From the NCBI GenBank assembly GCA_937927565.1, contig CALBDV010000117.1, positions 1 through 21,287 of the forward strand: a stretch of 21,287 nucleotides of DNA, read 5' to 3'. Made by a program: the position numbers and the translations under genes. This document shows positions 1 through 8,678 of the stretch, piece after piece. Within the stretch, counting starts at the first letter, position 1, and each line of letters starts with the position of its first letter. A model generated the notes under the pieces. It did no database searches. It was given only the letters and a program-made list of their open reading frames with translations, and was not told the origin of the DNA. The stretch comes from an uncultured Holophagales bacterium (GTDB lineage: Bacteria > Acidobacteriota > Thermoanaerobaculia > UBA5066).

Positions 1-1553
1 ACGCCGACGTCACCGTCCTGGACTTTCCGAGCCGGGAGCGGTTCGTCCGCGAGCTGCGGAGCGGCTACGACCTCGTCGGGATCTCCTTCATCGCCCCGAA
101 CTTCGCGAAGGCGCGGGACATGGCGCGCCTCGTCCGCATCCTCGCGCCGGGCTCGAGGATCGTCCTCGGCGGACACGGGGCAGCGATCGAGGGGATCGAG
201 ACCCTCATCGATTGCGACGACGTCGTCCGGGGCGAAGGGATCAGCGGCCTCAGGGCGATCCTCGGCCAGGACCCTGGAGCACCCATCGTCCACCCGGTCC
301 TGCCGAGCACCGAGCGCCAGAGCATTCTCGGAGTCCCGCTCCTCGGGCGCTCCGCGAACCTCCTCGTCCCCGGCGTCGGCTGCGTGAACGCCTGCCGCTT
401 CTGCAGCACCTCGCACTTCTTCGGCAAGGCCTACCGGCCGTTCCTCGGCACGGGCCGCGAGCTCTTCGAGACGGCCCGCCAGATCGCCGACCGGACCGGG
501 ACCGACGACTTCTTCGTCATGGACGAGAACTTCCTGAAGGACACCGATCGGGCTCTCGAGCTCCTCGACGAGATGGAGCGGCACCAGCGCTTCTTCGGCT
601 TCCAGCTCTTCTCCTCGGCGGAGGCGATCCGGGCGTTCGGTCTCGACAACATGGTCCGCCTCGGCGTGAGCTTCGTCTGGATCGGCGTCGAGTCGGCGAC
701 ACGGTCGGGCAACTACGCCAAGAACGAGGGGGTCGACGCCCGCGTGCTGACCCGGGAGCTCCGGGACCGGGGCATCACGGTCCTCGCCTCGGGCATCCTC
801 TGCGCGGAACACCACACGCCGGAGAACATCGGCACCGAGATCGACTTCATGGTCGGGCTCGAGGCGGACATGGCGCAGTTCATGCTGCTCACTCCGTTGC
901 CGGTGACTTCTCTCTACCGGGACATGCAGCAGAAGAGGCTTCTGCGCGAGGACCTTCCCTGGGAGGAGTGGCACGGGCAGAAGGAGCTGTCGTGGAAGCA
1001 CCCGGCGTTTCCGGGGGACGCCCCGGCCCGCTGGCTCGAGAAGGCTTTCCGGGCCGACCACGAGGCCAACTCGTCGACGATGTACCGCGTCATCGAGACC
1101 GCCTTTCGCGGCTGGAACCGTCTCGCCGCCCTGCCGCGACGGGACGCCTGCCTCGAGCACCGGATGGCCCGGCTCGCCCGGCGGACCCTCGACTGGATGC
1201 CTCCGCTCGCCGTCCTGTCTCGGAACGGCGTGAACCGGCTCGAGCAGGAGCGCGCCGCGCGCCTGGAGCTGGAGATCGCGGCCGCGCTGGGCGTCTCCGG
1301 GCTCCGGCGGCTGGCCTTAGGCGCTGCGGTGAGGGCGCTCGCCGGGGCGTGGCGTCTCCGCCTGCGCCTTTTCGGAGACGGGATCCAGCCCGCGACGATC
1401 GTCACCCGGTACCCGGCTCACGGGCGCCGGGCCCTCGGTGTCCCGATCGCTCCGGCTGGCCTCTCGGCGGCCGCCTCAGAGCCGTCCTCCCTTCAGATCG
1501 CGGCTCGAGAGGCCCTGGAGGAGGCGGTGGGGGTGGCCGGAGCCACGGCGTAG
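1..1553 (+). CDS. B12-binding radical SAM protein (5' end outside window)
   Basis: The reading frame is open from base 3 to the stop at 1551-1553, so the N-terminus lies before the window; the ATG at 120 is internal. The visible N-terminal residues (YDLVGISFIAPNF..., then IVLGGHGA) look like the second half of a cobalamin-binding Rossmann domain. A radical SAM core follows, with the 4Fe-4S motif CVNACRFC (Cys at about residues 127, 131 and 134 counting from base 3). The order B12-binding then radical SAM is that of the large group of methylases and cyclases related to BchE. Residues such as GVESATRSGNYAKN and the later GILCAEHHTPENI fit strands of the TIM barrel. The C-terminal ~150 residues are helical and Arg-rich with no recognised domain. 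The substrate cannot be told from sequence. The histidine kinase starts 38 bases downstream on the same strand, so co-transcription is possible. Confidence 0.9.
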   Translation, partial: ADVTVLDFPSRERFVRELRSGYDLVGISFIAPNFAKARDMARLVRILAPGSRIVLGGHGAAIEGIETLIDCDDVVRGEGISGLRAILGQDPGAPIVHPVLPSTERQSILGVPLLGRSANLLVPGVGCVNACRFCSTSHFFGKAYRPFLGTGRELFETARQIADRTGTDDFFVMDENFLKDTDRALELLDEMERHQRFFGFQLFSSAEAIRAFGLDNMVRLGVSFVWIGVESATRSGNYAKNEGVDARVLTRELRDRGITVLASGILCAEHHTPENIGTEIDFMVGLEADMAQFMLLTPLPVTSLYRDMQQKRLLREDLPWEEWHGQKELSWKHPAFPGDAPARWLEKAFRADHEANSSTMYRVIETAFRGWNRLAALPRRDACLEHRMARLARRTLDWMPPLAVLSRNGVNRLEQERAARLELEIAAALGVSGLRRLALGAAVRALAGAWRLRLRLFGDGIQPATIVTRYPAHGRRALGVPIAPAGLSAAASEPSSLQIAAREALEEAVGVAGATA

Positions 1554-1591
1554 TCCTCGTCCCGGCCGCGGCCGGAGAGAATACCGGGAGC

Positions 1592-2542
1592 ATGACCCGA
1601 CGCCGCGATTCCCACCCGGGCCTCCGGAGATCCAGCCTCGGCCTGAGGGGCGCGATCGTGACCCTGTCGGCGGGCGTGCTCGTTCCGGTCATCCTCTCGA
1701 CGGCGGTCGGCATCGTCGCCCTCGTGATCGGCAGGAGCACCCGGGAGATGCTGATCGGCATCCTCGTCGTCTGCTTCACCGCCGCCGCGGCCGGGGGCGC
1801 GGTGGTCGCGGTCGTCCTTCTCGGCCGCCGCGCCCGCCTCGCGCGCCTGCAGTCGGACCTCCTCGCAAACGTCTCCCACGAGCTCAGGACCCCGCTCGCG
1901 GCGATCCGGATGTACGCCCAGACGCTCGAGTCGGGCCTTCTCGAGAAGGACCCGGAGAGCACCCGGCAGAGCCTCGCCACGATCGTCCGCGAGACGGAGT
2001 GGCTCGAGGCGACCGTCGAGCGGGTCCTGACCTGGCGTTCGCTCGCCCGGGACCAGGACGCCGTCGACCTGCGTCCCGGGGCGGTCGGCGGTGCCGTCGA
2101 GGACGCCCTCGCGCGCTTCCGGCGGATGATCGTCCCCGGGGAAGTAGAGCTCGACGTGGAGGTCGCCTCGCAGCGCCCTGTGAGCCACGACCGCGACGCC
2201 CTCGGCCGCGTCGTCCTCAACCTCCTCGCCAACGCCTACAAGTACACGGGCGGGAAGAAGTGGATCCGTGTCGCCGCCCGGGACAGCGGAGACGGCGTCG
2301 AGATCACCGTCGAGGACAACGGGATCGGCATCCCGGCGGCGGACCTGGAGCACGTCTTCGAGCCGTTCTTCCGGGTCGATTCCGGCTCACCGGGCGGCGC
2401 GGCGGGCGCCGGCCTCGGTCTGGCCATCGTTCGCCAGGTGGTCCACCTCCACGGAGGCGAGGTGACGGCCTCGAGCGAGCCGGGCCGAGGAAGCACCATC
2501 ACCGTCCGGCTCCCGGTGGCGGCGGCCGGGAGCGAGGCGTGA
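1592..2542 (+). CDS. Membrane sensor histidine kinase
   Basis: 316 residues. Two membrane segments lie at about residues 20-46 and 53-78, separated by only a few residues, so there is essentially no extracytoplasmic sensor domain; the signal is probably sensed in the membrane or through a partner. The HisKA box reads NVSHELRTPL, with the phospho-acceptor His at residue 96. The ATP-binding domain shows the N box (NLLANAYKYTGG), the G1 box (DNGIGIP), the F box (FEPFFRV) and the G2 box (GAGLGLAIV). The ATG at 1592 follows GGAGAG and GGGAG; the open frame continues far upstream only as a shadow of the radical SAM gene. The stop codon overlaps the start of the response regulator (GTGA), so the two are translationally coupled and almost certainly form one two-component system. 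Confidence 0.93.
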   Translation: MTRRRDSHPGLRRSSLGLRGAIVTLSAGVLVPVILSTAVGIVALVIGRSTREMLIGILVVCFTAAAAGGAVVAVVLLGRRARLARLQSDLLANVSHELRTPLAAIRMYAQTLESGLLEKDPESTRQSLATIVRETEWLEATVERVLTWRSLARDQDAVDLRPGAVGGAVEDALARFRRMIVPGEVELDVEVASQRPVSHDRDALGRVVLNLLANAYKYTGGKKWIRVAARDSGDGVEITVEDNGIGIPAADLEHVFEPFFRVDSGSPGGAAGAGLGLAIVRQVVHLHGGEVTASSEPGRGSTITVRLPVAAAGSEA

Positions 2543-3249
2543 GCGCTCCCGGAGACCGGCCCGGCCCCGGCGAGACGATCCTCGTCGTCGAGGACGACCG
2601 TTCCCTCCGCGAAGGCCTGGCGATGAACTTCCGGCTTCGCGGCTACCGCGTCCTGACCGCGGCGGACGGCGACGAGGGGCTGCGCGCGGCGTTCGACGAG
2701 CGGCCGGACCTGATCGTCCTCGACCTCATGCTCCCCGGCGCGGACGGCCTCGAGATCCTCTCGGAGCTGCGCGGACGCGAGGTCGGCGTCCCCGTGCTGA
2801 TCCTCTCCGCGCGCGATCGCCTCCAGGACAAGGTCCGGGGGCTCGAGATCGGCGCCGACGACTACCTGACCAAGCCGTTCCAGCTCCCGGAGCTGGTTGC
2901 CCGCGTCGAAGTGATGCTCCGCCGGCGGCGCGCCGAGCGCCGCGCCGGCAGCGTGCTGGAGTTCGGCGAGGTGCGGCTCGACCAGGAAGGGAGGCGCGTC
3001 ACGGTCCGTGGGGCGGAGGTGGCGCTTTCGGCTCGTGAGTTCGACCTCCTCTGCCTTCTCGCCCTGTCGCCCGGCCGGGCCCTCACGCGCGAGGTGATCC
3101 TCGAGCGGGTGTGGGGCTGGGGCTTCGAGGGGACCGCGCGCACGGTCGACAACTTCGTCCGTTCGCTCCGCCAGAAGATCGAGGCCGACCCGGCGCGGCC
3201 GCGCCACATCCTCACGGTCCGGAACGTCGGCTACCGGCTGACGCCTTGA
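2539..3249 (+). CDS. OmpR/PhoB-family response regulator
   Basis: 236 residues from a GTG that overlaps the kinase stop by four bases. The receiver domain has the acidic pair in VVEDDRS, the phosphorylated Asp at residue 62 (VLDLMLPG), a Ser in the switch position (LILSARD) and the conserved Lys at 112 (YLTKPF). The C-terminal half is a winged helix of the OmpR type: LSAREFDLLCLLA, then the recognition region GTARTVDNFVRSLRQKIE and the wing NVGYRLTP at the very end. It should be phosphorylated by the kinase just upstream and act as a DNA-binding transcription factor. The targets are unknown. Its stop lies 13 bases from the stop of the convergent receptor kinase gene, with no obvious terminator hairpin between them. 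Confidence 0.95.
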   Translation: MSAPGDRPGPGETILVVEDDRSLREGLAMNFRLRGYRVLTAADGDEGLRAAFDERPDLIVLDLMLPGADGLEILSELRGREVGVPVLILSARDRLQDKVRGLEIGADDYLTKPFQLPELVARVEVMLRRRRAERRAGSVLEFGEVRLDQEGRRVTVRGAEVALSAREFDLLCLLALSPGRALTREVILERVWGWGFEGTARTVDNFVRSLRQKIEADPARPRHILTVRNVGYRLTP

Positions 3250-3262
3250 CCGGTGGAGCAGA

Positions 3263-6200
3263 TCAGTCGACGAGCTTCCAGCCCGGAATGATCCCTTCCG
3301 GCATCGTCTCGAGCGCCGCGGCGAACGCGGTGGTCCACTCTGTGATATCGGCCGGGCGATCGAGCGGGTCTTTCGCGAGCGCGGTCGCGAGGGCGTCGGA
3401 GGCGAGCACCGGGACGCCGGGAAGGAGCGCTGAGGCGGGCTCGGGGACGGTGTCGAGGACGTTGGCCATGATCCGTCCGAGGTCCTCGCCCCGGATCGCG
3501 CGTCGACCGAGGAGCGCTTCGTAGCAGACCGCGGCGAGCGAGTAGACGTCCGTCCGTGCATCGACGTCGTCCCCCATCACCTGCTCGGGCGACATGTACT
3601 CCGGCGTCCCGACGACCGTTCCGGTCCGGGTCAGGCCCTTCTCGTGGGCGAGCGACTTGGCGAGCCCGAAGTCGAGGACCTTCACCCGGAACCCGGCGGG
3701 GTCGTCCGCGAGGAAGACGTTCGCGGGCTTCACGTCGCGGTGGACGACGCCGGCCTGGTGCGCGGCCGCGAGCGCAGCGCCCGCCTGGCGTGCCAGCTGC
3801 GCGACCTGGGCCGGCGTCCCCGGTCCGCATTCCAGGAGGAAGTGCGCGAGGTCGTGCCCCTTCAGCCTCTCCATGACGAGGAACGCGGTTCCGTCCGGCA
3901 GCTCGCCCGAGTCGAAGAGGGCGATGACGCCGGGGTGCGAGATCCGCGCGATCGTGCGCGCCTCGCGCTCGAAACGGGCCTTCATCTCGGCATCCCCGAA
4001 GTGCTCCGGGCGGATCAGCTTGATGGCGACGTCGCGCGCGAGCCTCACGTCGCGGGCCGAGAGGACCGTCGCCATCCCCCCCTGCCCGATCAGTCGCTCG
4101 AAGCGGTAGCGGCCGAGGAGCTCGTACGGAAGCGGGCGAGGGGTTTCGAGCGAAGAGCCGTCGGCAGGGCAGGAGTCGGCCGTCTGGTCGAAGCAGAGCC
4201 CGCAGCGCGGGCAGATCTGGAGCGTCGCGATCCCCTTCTCGTGCATCTCCCGGAGCGTGGCGGCCCGCTTCTCGCGGAGCGAGGCGAGCTGGCGGCGCAT
4301 GTGGGCCATGTCGAGGGCGGCACCGAGCTGGTGCGCGAAGCCACTGACGAGACGACGCTCCGTCTCACCCCATTCGACCGAGGCGCCGCAGACGAGGAGG
4401 GCCCCGCGGAGCTCGGAGCTCATGCCGGCGACGGGCACGACCGCCACTCCGCCGTTCAGTTCGGAGGTTCCGGGCCGGCCGGGCACTCCCGCCCGGAGCT
4501 CATCGAGCGAGGGGGGGGCGAAGCCGCCGTCGGACAGGGGCACGACCGCGTCGTCCTGCACCTCCCAGATGCCGATCCGTTCCGCCCCGATGGCGCTCGC
4601 GACGTCGGCGGCGAGAGCCTGGGACCAGTGCGAGACGTTCTCCGAGGGGGCCGGGCTCGACTCGAGAAGGCGCGCGATCTCCCCCTGCGCAGCGCGCAGG
4701 TGATGGTTGGCGTTTGCGAGGTCCTCGGTCCTTTCGCTGACGACACGCTCCAGCTCGCGGTTGCGCCGCCTCAGGAGGAGCGTCCGCCAGCGGTGAGTTC
4801 CCGCCGCGACGGCGAGGAAGGCGAGGAAGACCGCGACGCGAAACGGCGTCGTCATCCAGAACGGCGGGCGGACCCGAATGGGAACCGAGGCGACCTCGCC
4901 CCAGAGCCCCGATTCGTTGATCCCCTGGACGAGGAGGCGCAGGTCGCCGGCCGGCAGGTTCGTGTAGCGCAGCTCGGGTTCCCGTCGCAGCGGGAGCCAG
5001 TCGTCCTCCAGCCCCTCGAGCCGGGCGCGGTACGCCGTCCGGCCGCGGGAGCGGAACGAGAGGACCGCCACGCGGAACGCGAGTGAGCGCTCGGACCACG
5101 AAAGCTCGAGAGCCGAAGGGAAGGCGACCGTCCGCCCGGGAAGCTCGGCCGACTCGACGACGACGCGCGGCGGGTGCGCGTTGCGGCGGTGCGCCGCCGG
5201 GTCGTACCGCGAGAGCCCCTCCACGGTCCCGATCCAGACGACGCCGTCGCGGTCGCTCAGGAAGGCGTTGATGTTCGTCTCCCAGCCGGCGAGCCCGTCG
5301 TCCGGGGTGAAGGGCTCCACGCTGTCCCCCGCGCCGAAGCGGTAGACGCCGCGCGTCGTCCCGACCCAGACGGTCCCGCCCCGGTCCTCCCCGAGGAAGT
5401 AGACGTAGGGACTGCCGAGCTCGTCCGTGAGGAGCGTCCAGCTCCCGTCCGCCTCGAGCCGGGCCACGCCGCTGCCGCTCGCCGCCCAGAGACGGCCCTT
5501 GGCGTCCTCGAAGAGCTTGTTGACGTAGGGGTTGCTCATCTCGGCCGGCGGATCGGGGAGCGGCGCGACCGTCTCGCCGTCGCACGCGGCGAGCCGCTTT
5601 CCGAACGACGCCCAGACGCCCCCCGCGCGCCGCCGGGCGACGGCGTAGGAGAGGCTTATCTTCGTGCCGTCGGGCAGCCGGTCGAAGACCCGCCACGTCC
5701 CGTCGGGACGTCGGACCGCGAGCCCCCCTTCGGCGCGCCGGCTCGCGACCCAGAGGCGCTTCGAATCGTCGAACGCGAATCCCCAGACGTCCGTGCTGAT
5801 CGCGGAGGAGAACTCGTCGGCGGGCTCGACCCGGGTCGCCCCCTGGCGGCGGCGCTGGAGCCCGCCCTCGGACCAGATCCAGAGGTCCCCGTCGGGCCCG
5901 GCCTCCGCGCGGAAGACGAGCTCGTTCGCGAGCCCTTCCGCCTCGCCGACGACCTCCAGCACTCGCATTTCCGGCGCCCTCTGCAGTCGGGCCGCGCCGC
6001 GGAGCGTGCCGATCCAGAGCGAGCCGTCCCCGGCGGACTCGCTCACCGCGAAGACGCATTTCGACGGGAGCCCTTCCTTCTCTCCGAGGTTCCTGACGAG
6101 CTGGCCCCGGAAGCGCGCGAGGCCGCCGATGTCGGTGCCGACCCAGACGTTCTCCTCCCGGTCCTCGAAGGCGCAGTTGACGACGTTCGACGGGAGGCCG

Positions 6201-7045
6201 TTCTCGGTGCTCCAGCGCTCGAACGAGACGGAGCCCGGACGGCGGAGGAAGAGCCCTGAATCCGTCGTCGCGACGTAGAAGGTGCCCGACGGCCCGGTGT
6301 AAAGGCGGAAGACGGCGCGTCCCCCGCGGGGGAGGAGAGGAACCGGGGCCCAGAGCGAGCCCGACCTCAGCCAGAGCCCGCGTGTCGCCGTGCCGAGCCA
6401 GAGACCCTCGGACGTCTCCGCGAGGGCGCGGGCTCCCTCGCAGAGGCCGACCGGGCATTCCTCCCGCCTGTTCCCGTTCTCGTCGATCCGGAAGAGGCCG
6501 CGGCTGGTCGCCGCCCAGGTTTCGCGCGGCGCCGCGAGGACGTCGTAGACGATCATCGGGCCGGACGCGCCCCCGAGGACCGGCGTGCAGGAGTCTCCGG
6601 CGCAGCGCAGGACGCCCTCTTCCGTCCCGAGCCAGATCCTGCCTTCGGTGTCCTGGGCAATCGCCCGGCAGCGGACGCTCCCCGCGGCGGCGAAGGGCTC
6701 GAGTCGGCGATCACGCCAGCGCGCGACCCCGGCGACCGTCCCGATCCAGAGCGTCCCTTCCCGATCGAGGAGAAGCTCCTCGATGTAGTTCGAGGGGAGA
6801 CCGTCCTTCGTCGTGAAGTTCCGGATCGCGCTGCCGTTGAACCGGGCGAGCCCGCCGAGCGTGCCGATCCAGAGGAAGCCGTCCCGGTCCTGGGCCATCG
6901 TCGGGAGCTGCGACTGCGGCAGCCCGTCTGCGAGGCCGATCACCTCGAAGGGGAGCTGTGCGGAGGCGGGAAAGGAGAGAAGAACGAGCAGGGAAAGCAC
7001 CGCTACGAGGCAGCGGGCTCCTGCTCCGGACCGGTTCGTCGCCAC
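3263..7045 (-). CDS. Propeller-sensor receptor Ser/Thr protein kinase (HTCS-like ectodomain fused to Hanks kinase)
   Basis: 1,260 residues from GTG 7045, which has GAGG about 10 bases upstream; ATG 7078 is in frame but has no ribosome-binding site. The signal peptide is CLVAVLSLLVLLSFPASA-Q. About 14 repeats of the form G-x-(L/V/I)-W-(I/V)-G-T-x-x-G-(L/V)-x-R cover residues ~32-640, the count expected for two seven-bladed propellers. A Y_Y_Y-type domain (~650-715) and one membrane helix (~732-752) follow. On the cytoplasmic side come a coiled coil, a GAF-like region (~795-930), a zinc ribbon with CPRC at 945-948, and a Hanks kinase. The kinase has the glycine loop GQGGMATV, Lys1009 in VAIKLI, the catalytic Asp1104 in HRDVKPAN, Asp1125 in DFGLA and the activation segment GTPEYMSPEQ. 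All key kinase residues are present. The ectodomain resembles Bacteroides hybrid two-component glycan sensors, but the histidine kinase part is replaced by a Ser/Thr kinase. Ligand and substrates are unknown. Confidence 0.92.
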   Translation of the reverse strand: MATNRSGAGARCLVAVLSLLVLLSFPASAQLPFEVIGLADGLPQSQLPTMAQDRDGFLWIGTLGGLARFNGSAIRNFTTKDGLPSNYIEELLLDREGTLWIGTVAGVARWRDRRLEPFAAAGSVRCRAIAQDTEGRIWLGTEEGVLRCAGDSCTPVLGGASGPMIVYDVLAAPRETWAATSRGLFRIDENGNRREECPVGLCEGARALAETSEGLWLGTATRGLWLRSGSLWAPVPLLPRGGRAVFRLYTGPSGTFYVATTDSGLFLRRPGSVSFERWSTENGLPSNVVNCAFEDREENVWVGTDIGGLARFRGQLVRNLGEKEGLPSKCVFAVSESAGDGSLWIGTLRGAARLQRAPEMRVLEVVGEAEGLANELVFRAEAGPDGDLWIWSEGGLQRRRQGATRVEPADEFSSAISTDVWGFAFDDSKRLWVASRRAEGGLAVRRPDGTWRVFDRLPDGTKISLSYAVARRRAGGVWASFGKRLAACDGETVAPLPDPPAEMSNPYVNKLFEDAKGRLWAASGSGVARLEADGSWTLLTDELGSPYVYFLGEDRGGTVWVGTTRGVYRFGAGDSVEPFTPDDGLAGWETNINAFLSDRDGVVWIGTVEGLSRYDPAAHRRNAHPPRVVVESAELPGRTVAFPSALELSWSERSLAFRVAVLSFRSRGRTAYRARLEGLEDDWLPLRREPELRYTNLPAGDLRLLVQGINESGLWGEVASVPIRVRPPFWMTTPFRVAVFLAFLAVAAGTHRWRTLLLRRRNRELERVVSERTEDLANANHHLRAAQGEIARLLESSPAPSENVSHWSQALAADVASAIGAERIGIWEVQDDAVVPLSDGGFAPPSLDELRAGVPGRPGTSELNGGVAVVPVAGMSSELRGALLVCGASVEWGETERRLVSGFAHQLGAALDMAHMRRQLASLREKRAATLREMHEKGIATLQICPRCGLCFDQTADSCPADGSSLETPRPLPYELLGRYRFERLIGQGGMATVLSARDVRLARDVAIKLIRPEHFGDAEMKARFEREARTIARISHPGVIALFDSGELPDGTAFLVMERLKGHDLAHFLLECGPGTPAQVAQLARQAGAALAAAHQAGVVHRDVKPANVFLADDPAGFRVKVLDFGLAKSLAHEKGLTRTGTVVGTPEYMSPEQVMGDDVDARTDVYSLAAVCYEALLGRRAIRGEDLGRIMANVLDTVPEPASALLPGVPVLASDALATALAKDPLDRPADITEWTTAFAAALETMPEGIIPGWKLVD

Positions 7046-7115
7046 GGCGCTTCCTCGGCTCCTCCGGCCTTCCATCATCGCACGCGGCCCGGGACGTGCC
7101 GCACCGGCAACGGAA

Positions 7116-7145
7116 AAGGCCCGGGGGCCGTAGCCCCCGGGCCTT
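7116..7145 (-). terminator. Rho-independent terminator
   Basis: A perfect 13-bp stem (7116-7128 pairs with 7133-7145) closes a four-base loop. On the minus strand it is followed by TTTT and then CC, the pattern of an intrinsic terminator. It lies 28 bases past the stop of the small Cys-rich gene at 7174-7422 and before the start of the receptor kinase. It should therefore end the small gene's transcript and largely uncouple it from the kinase gene. Confidence 0.88.
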
Positions 7146-7173
7146 GCGGACGGTTTCTTTCGCGACTTCGGGT

Positions 7174-7422
7174 TCAGCTCTTCGGGGGAGCCGGTGCCTC
7201 GGCCTTCTTCCCGGCCTCGGCGGCGCACTTCGCCTTCTCCTCGGGCGTGCACTTCTTGCTGTCCTTGCAGGTGGCGGGGTCGCACTTCTTGTCGGCGGCC
7301 GTCGCGCCTTCCTTCTTCGCGCAGCAGGTGGACTTGCTGGCGTGGCCGGCGCAGTCGGCGGCGAGGGCGGCCGGGGCCGCGAAGAGGGTGAAGGCGAGGG
7401 CGAGGGAAGCGATCTGACGCAT
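7174..7422 (-). CDS. Small secreted Cys/Lys-rich protein
   Basis: 82 residues. The signal peptide is clear (MRQIASLALAFTLFAAPAALA) with cleavage after ALA. The mature part is about 60 residues, rich in Lys, Ala and Glu, with seven cysteines, among them CC and CDPATC pairs, and ends in a Pro/Ala-rich tail. The ATG follows a good ribosome-binding site (AAGGAG, then seven bases), and a terminator hairpin lies just after the stop, so this short gene is well supported. I do not recognise the family. The Cys spacing would suit metal binding or disulfide bonding outside the cytoplasm, but that is inference. It sits downstream of a second secreted Cys-rich gene on the same strand. Confidence 0.85.
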   Translation of the reverse strand: MRQIASLALAFTLFAAPAALAADCAGHASKSTCCAKKEGATAADKKCDPATCKDSKKCTPEEKAKCAAEAGKKAEAPAPPKS

Positions 7423-7563
7423 GGGGGACTCCTTGGTTCTTTCGAATCTCGTGAGGGGAATCGTGTCGGCTCGCGCCGTTCACGGTGAGTTTCAGCGTGC
7501 GGGAGGAGGTTGTGAGTGACCGCTCTCGCGGCACGAGGGACGGGCCGCCCCTCGCCGGGCCGA

Positions 7564-7989
7564 TCAGTTCCGGAACGTGCAGGCCAGGAGCCGGAGAGGA
7601 GGGGAAGCTTCGCTGATTGCGGTCAGCCGGACCGCCGAAACGGCGCGGGCCGGACCAGGCTGGACCGTCTCCGGAGCGGAGGTCGTCGACTCTCCGGAGC
7701 GGGAGTCCCGGGACTCGGGCGTCACTTCACCCGGAGGCAGCGCGGCGAGGGAGCAGCAGGTCGCCGGGCGCGACGGGGCGGCCGGCGCCGGCGAGCGCCC
7801 CTCCCTGGGGCAGGCCGGGCACGCGGGCGGGGCGCTCTGGGGGCAGCAGCCCGCGGGCATCGCCGTCGCCGGGGCGGCGCAGATCGCTTCGACCGGCGAT
7901 GTCGCGACGAGGGGCAGGAGACCCGTCACGAGAACGAGGGCGAGGAGCGATCGCATCTGCAATCCGCGCCGGAGAGGCATCGAGCGCAT
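7564..7989 (-). CDS. Predicted secreted Cys/Pro-rich protein
   Basis: 141 residues from the ATG at 7989. An ATG at 7956 gives a more compact signal peptide (MRSLLALVLVTGLLPLVATSPVEA), and neither start has a clear ribosome-binding site. The mature region has eight cysteines, with CC pairs in AGCCPQ and ATCCSLA and the motif CPAC, in a Pro/Ala/Ser-rich low-complexity background. No domain is recognised. The opposite strand is also open here, as is usual in GC-rich DNA, but it lacks a start with a ribosome-binding site and has no protein-like composition. The signal peptide and Cys pattern support this strand. The pattern of small secreted Cys-rich proteins is shared with the gene 141 bases downstream. 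Confidence 0.6.
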   Translation of the reverse strand: MRSMPLRRGLQMRSLLALVLVTGLLPLVATSPVEAICAAPATAMPAGCCPQSAPPACPACPREGRSPAPAAPSRPATCCSLAALPPGEVTPESRDSRSGESTTSAPETVQPGPARAVSAVRLTAISEASPPLRLLACTFRN

Positions 7990-8078
7990 GGTATAGAAGA
8001 TCCGTGCCAGGAGGGCGACCAGAACCGCTAGGATCCGTGGGTCGCGGCCGGATCGCCGCGGTTTCTGAAGGAGCCGGC

Positions 8079-8657
8079 ATGAGCGAGCGCCTATCGAGCC
8101 CGACCTACCTCGTCCGCCGCAAGGTCTTCACGCTGGCCGGCGCCGCGTTCCACTTCTACGACGGAGAGGGCCGGCTCGTCCTCTTTTCCAAGCTCAAGGC
8201 GTTCCGGCTGAAGGAGGACATCCGCCTTTTCACGGGCGAGGACATGCGGGAGGAGCTGCTGGCGATCCGCGCGCGGAAGGTCCTCGACATCTCCGCGACC
8301 TACGACGTGTCGGACTCGCGGACGGGGGAGAGGGTCGGGGCGATTCAAAGGAAAGGGATGCGGTCCCTCCTCCGTGACGAGTGGATTCTCCGGGACGCCT
8401 CGGACCAGGATATCGGCCTCGTCCGCGAAGACTCGATGGGCCTGGCGCTCCTGCGCCGCTTCCTGACGAACCTCGTCCCCCAGAGGTTCGACATCCAGGT
8501 GATGGGGCAGAAGGTCGCCACCGTCCGGCAGAACTTCAACCCGTTCGTCCTGAAGCTGACGGTGGACTTCACCCTGGACCCGACCGGGCTCCTCGACCGG
8601 CGCCTGGGGCTGGCCGCCGTCCTCCTGCTCTGCGCGATCGAGGGCCGCCAGGGCTGA
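8079..8657 (+). CDS. LURP-one-related / phospholipid scramblase-like protein
   Basis: 192 residues; the ATG at 8079 follows a strong GAAGGAG site. The protein reads as a run of short beta strands with the typical opening SPTYLVRRKVFTLAG, then FHFYDGEGRLVLFSKLKAF, later TYDVSDSRTGERVGAIQRK and WILRDASDQDIGLVRED, and ends in a hydrophobic stretch (LAAVLLLCAI). This is the tubby-like beta-barrel/central-helix fold of the LOR/scramblase superfamily, which is common in bacteria as a stand-alone protein of about 170-200 residues. The cellular role of the bacterial members is not settled. There is no signal peptide. The longer open frame upstream of 8079 is antisense to the Cys-rich gene and was left out. 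It converges with the AsnC gene, 21 bases away. Confidence 0.83.
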   Translation: MSERLSSPTYLVRRKVFTLAGAAFHFYDGEGRLVLFSKLKAFRLKEDIRLFTGEDMREELLAIRARKVLDISATYDVSDSRTGERVGAIQRKGMRSLLRDEWILRDASDQDIGLVREDSMGLALLRRFLTNLVPQRFDIQVMGQKVATVRQNFNPFVLKLTVDFTLDPTGLLDRRLGLAAVLLLCAIEGRQG

Positions 8658-8678
8658 AGGCGGAGACCGGAAGCGACT

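Noticed and set aside
7046..7534. N-terminal extension of the receptor kinase frame up to 7534
   Set aside because: It runs antisense-frame through the small Cys-rich gene and its terminator, has no protein character, and the signal peptide sits just after GTG 7045.
7617..8078. Upstream extension of the LURP-one-like gene
   Set aside because: It is low-complexity Arg/Gly/Pro text opposite the Cys-rich gene; the ATG at 8079 has a strong ribosome-binding site and begins the recognisable domain.
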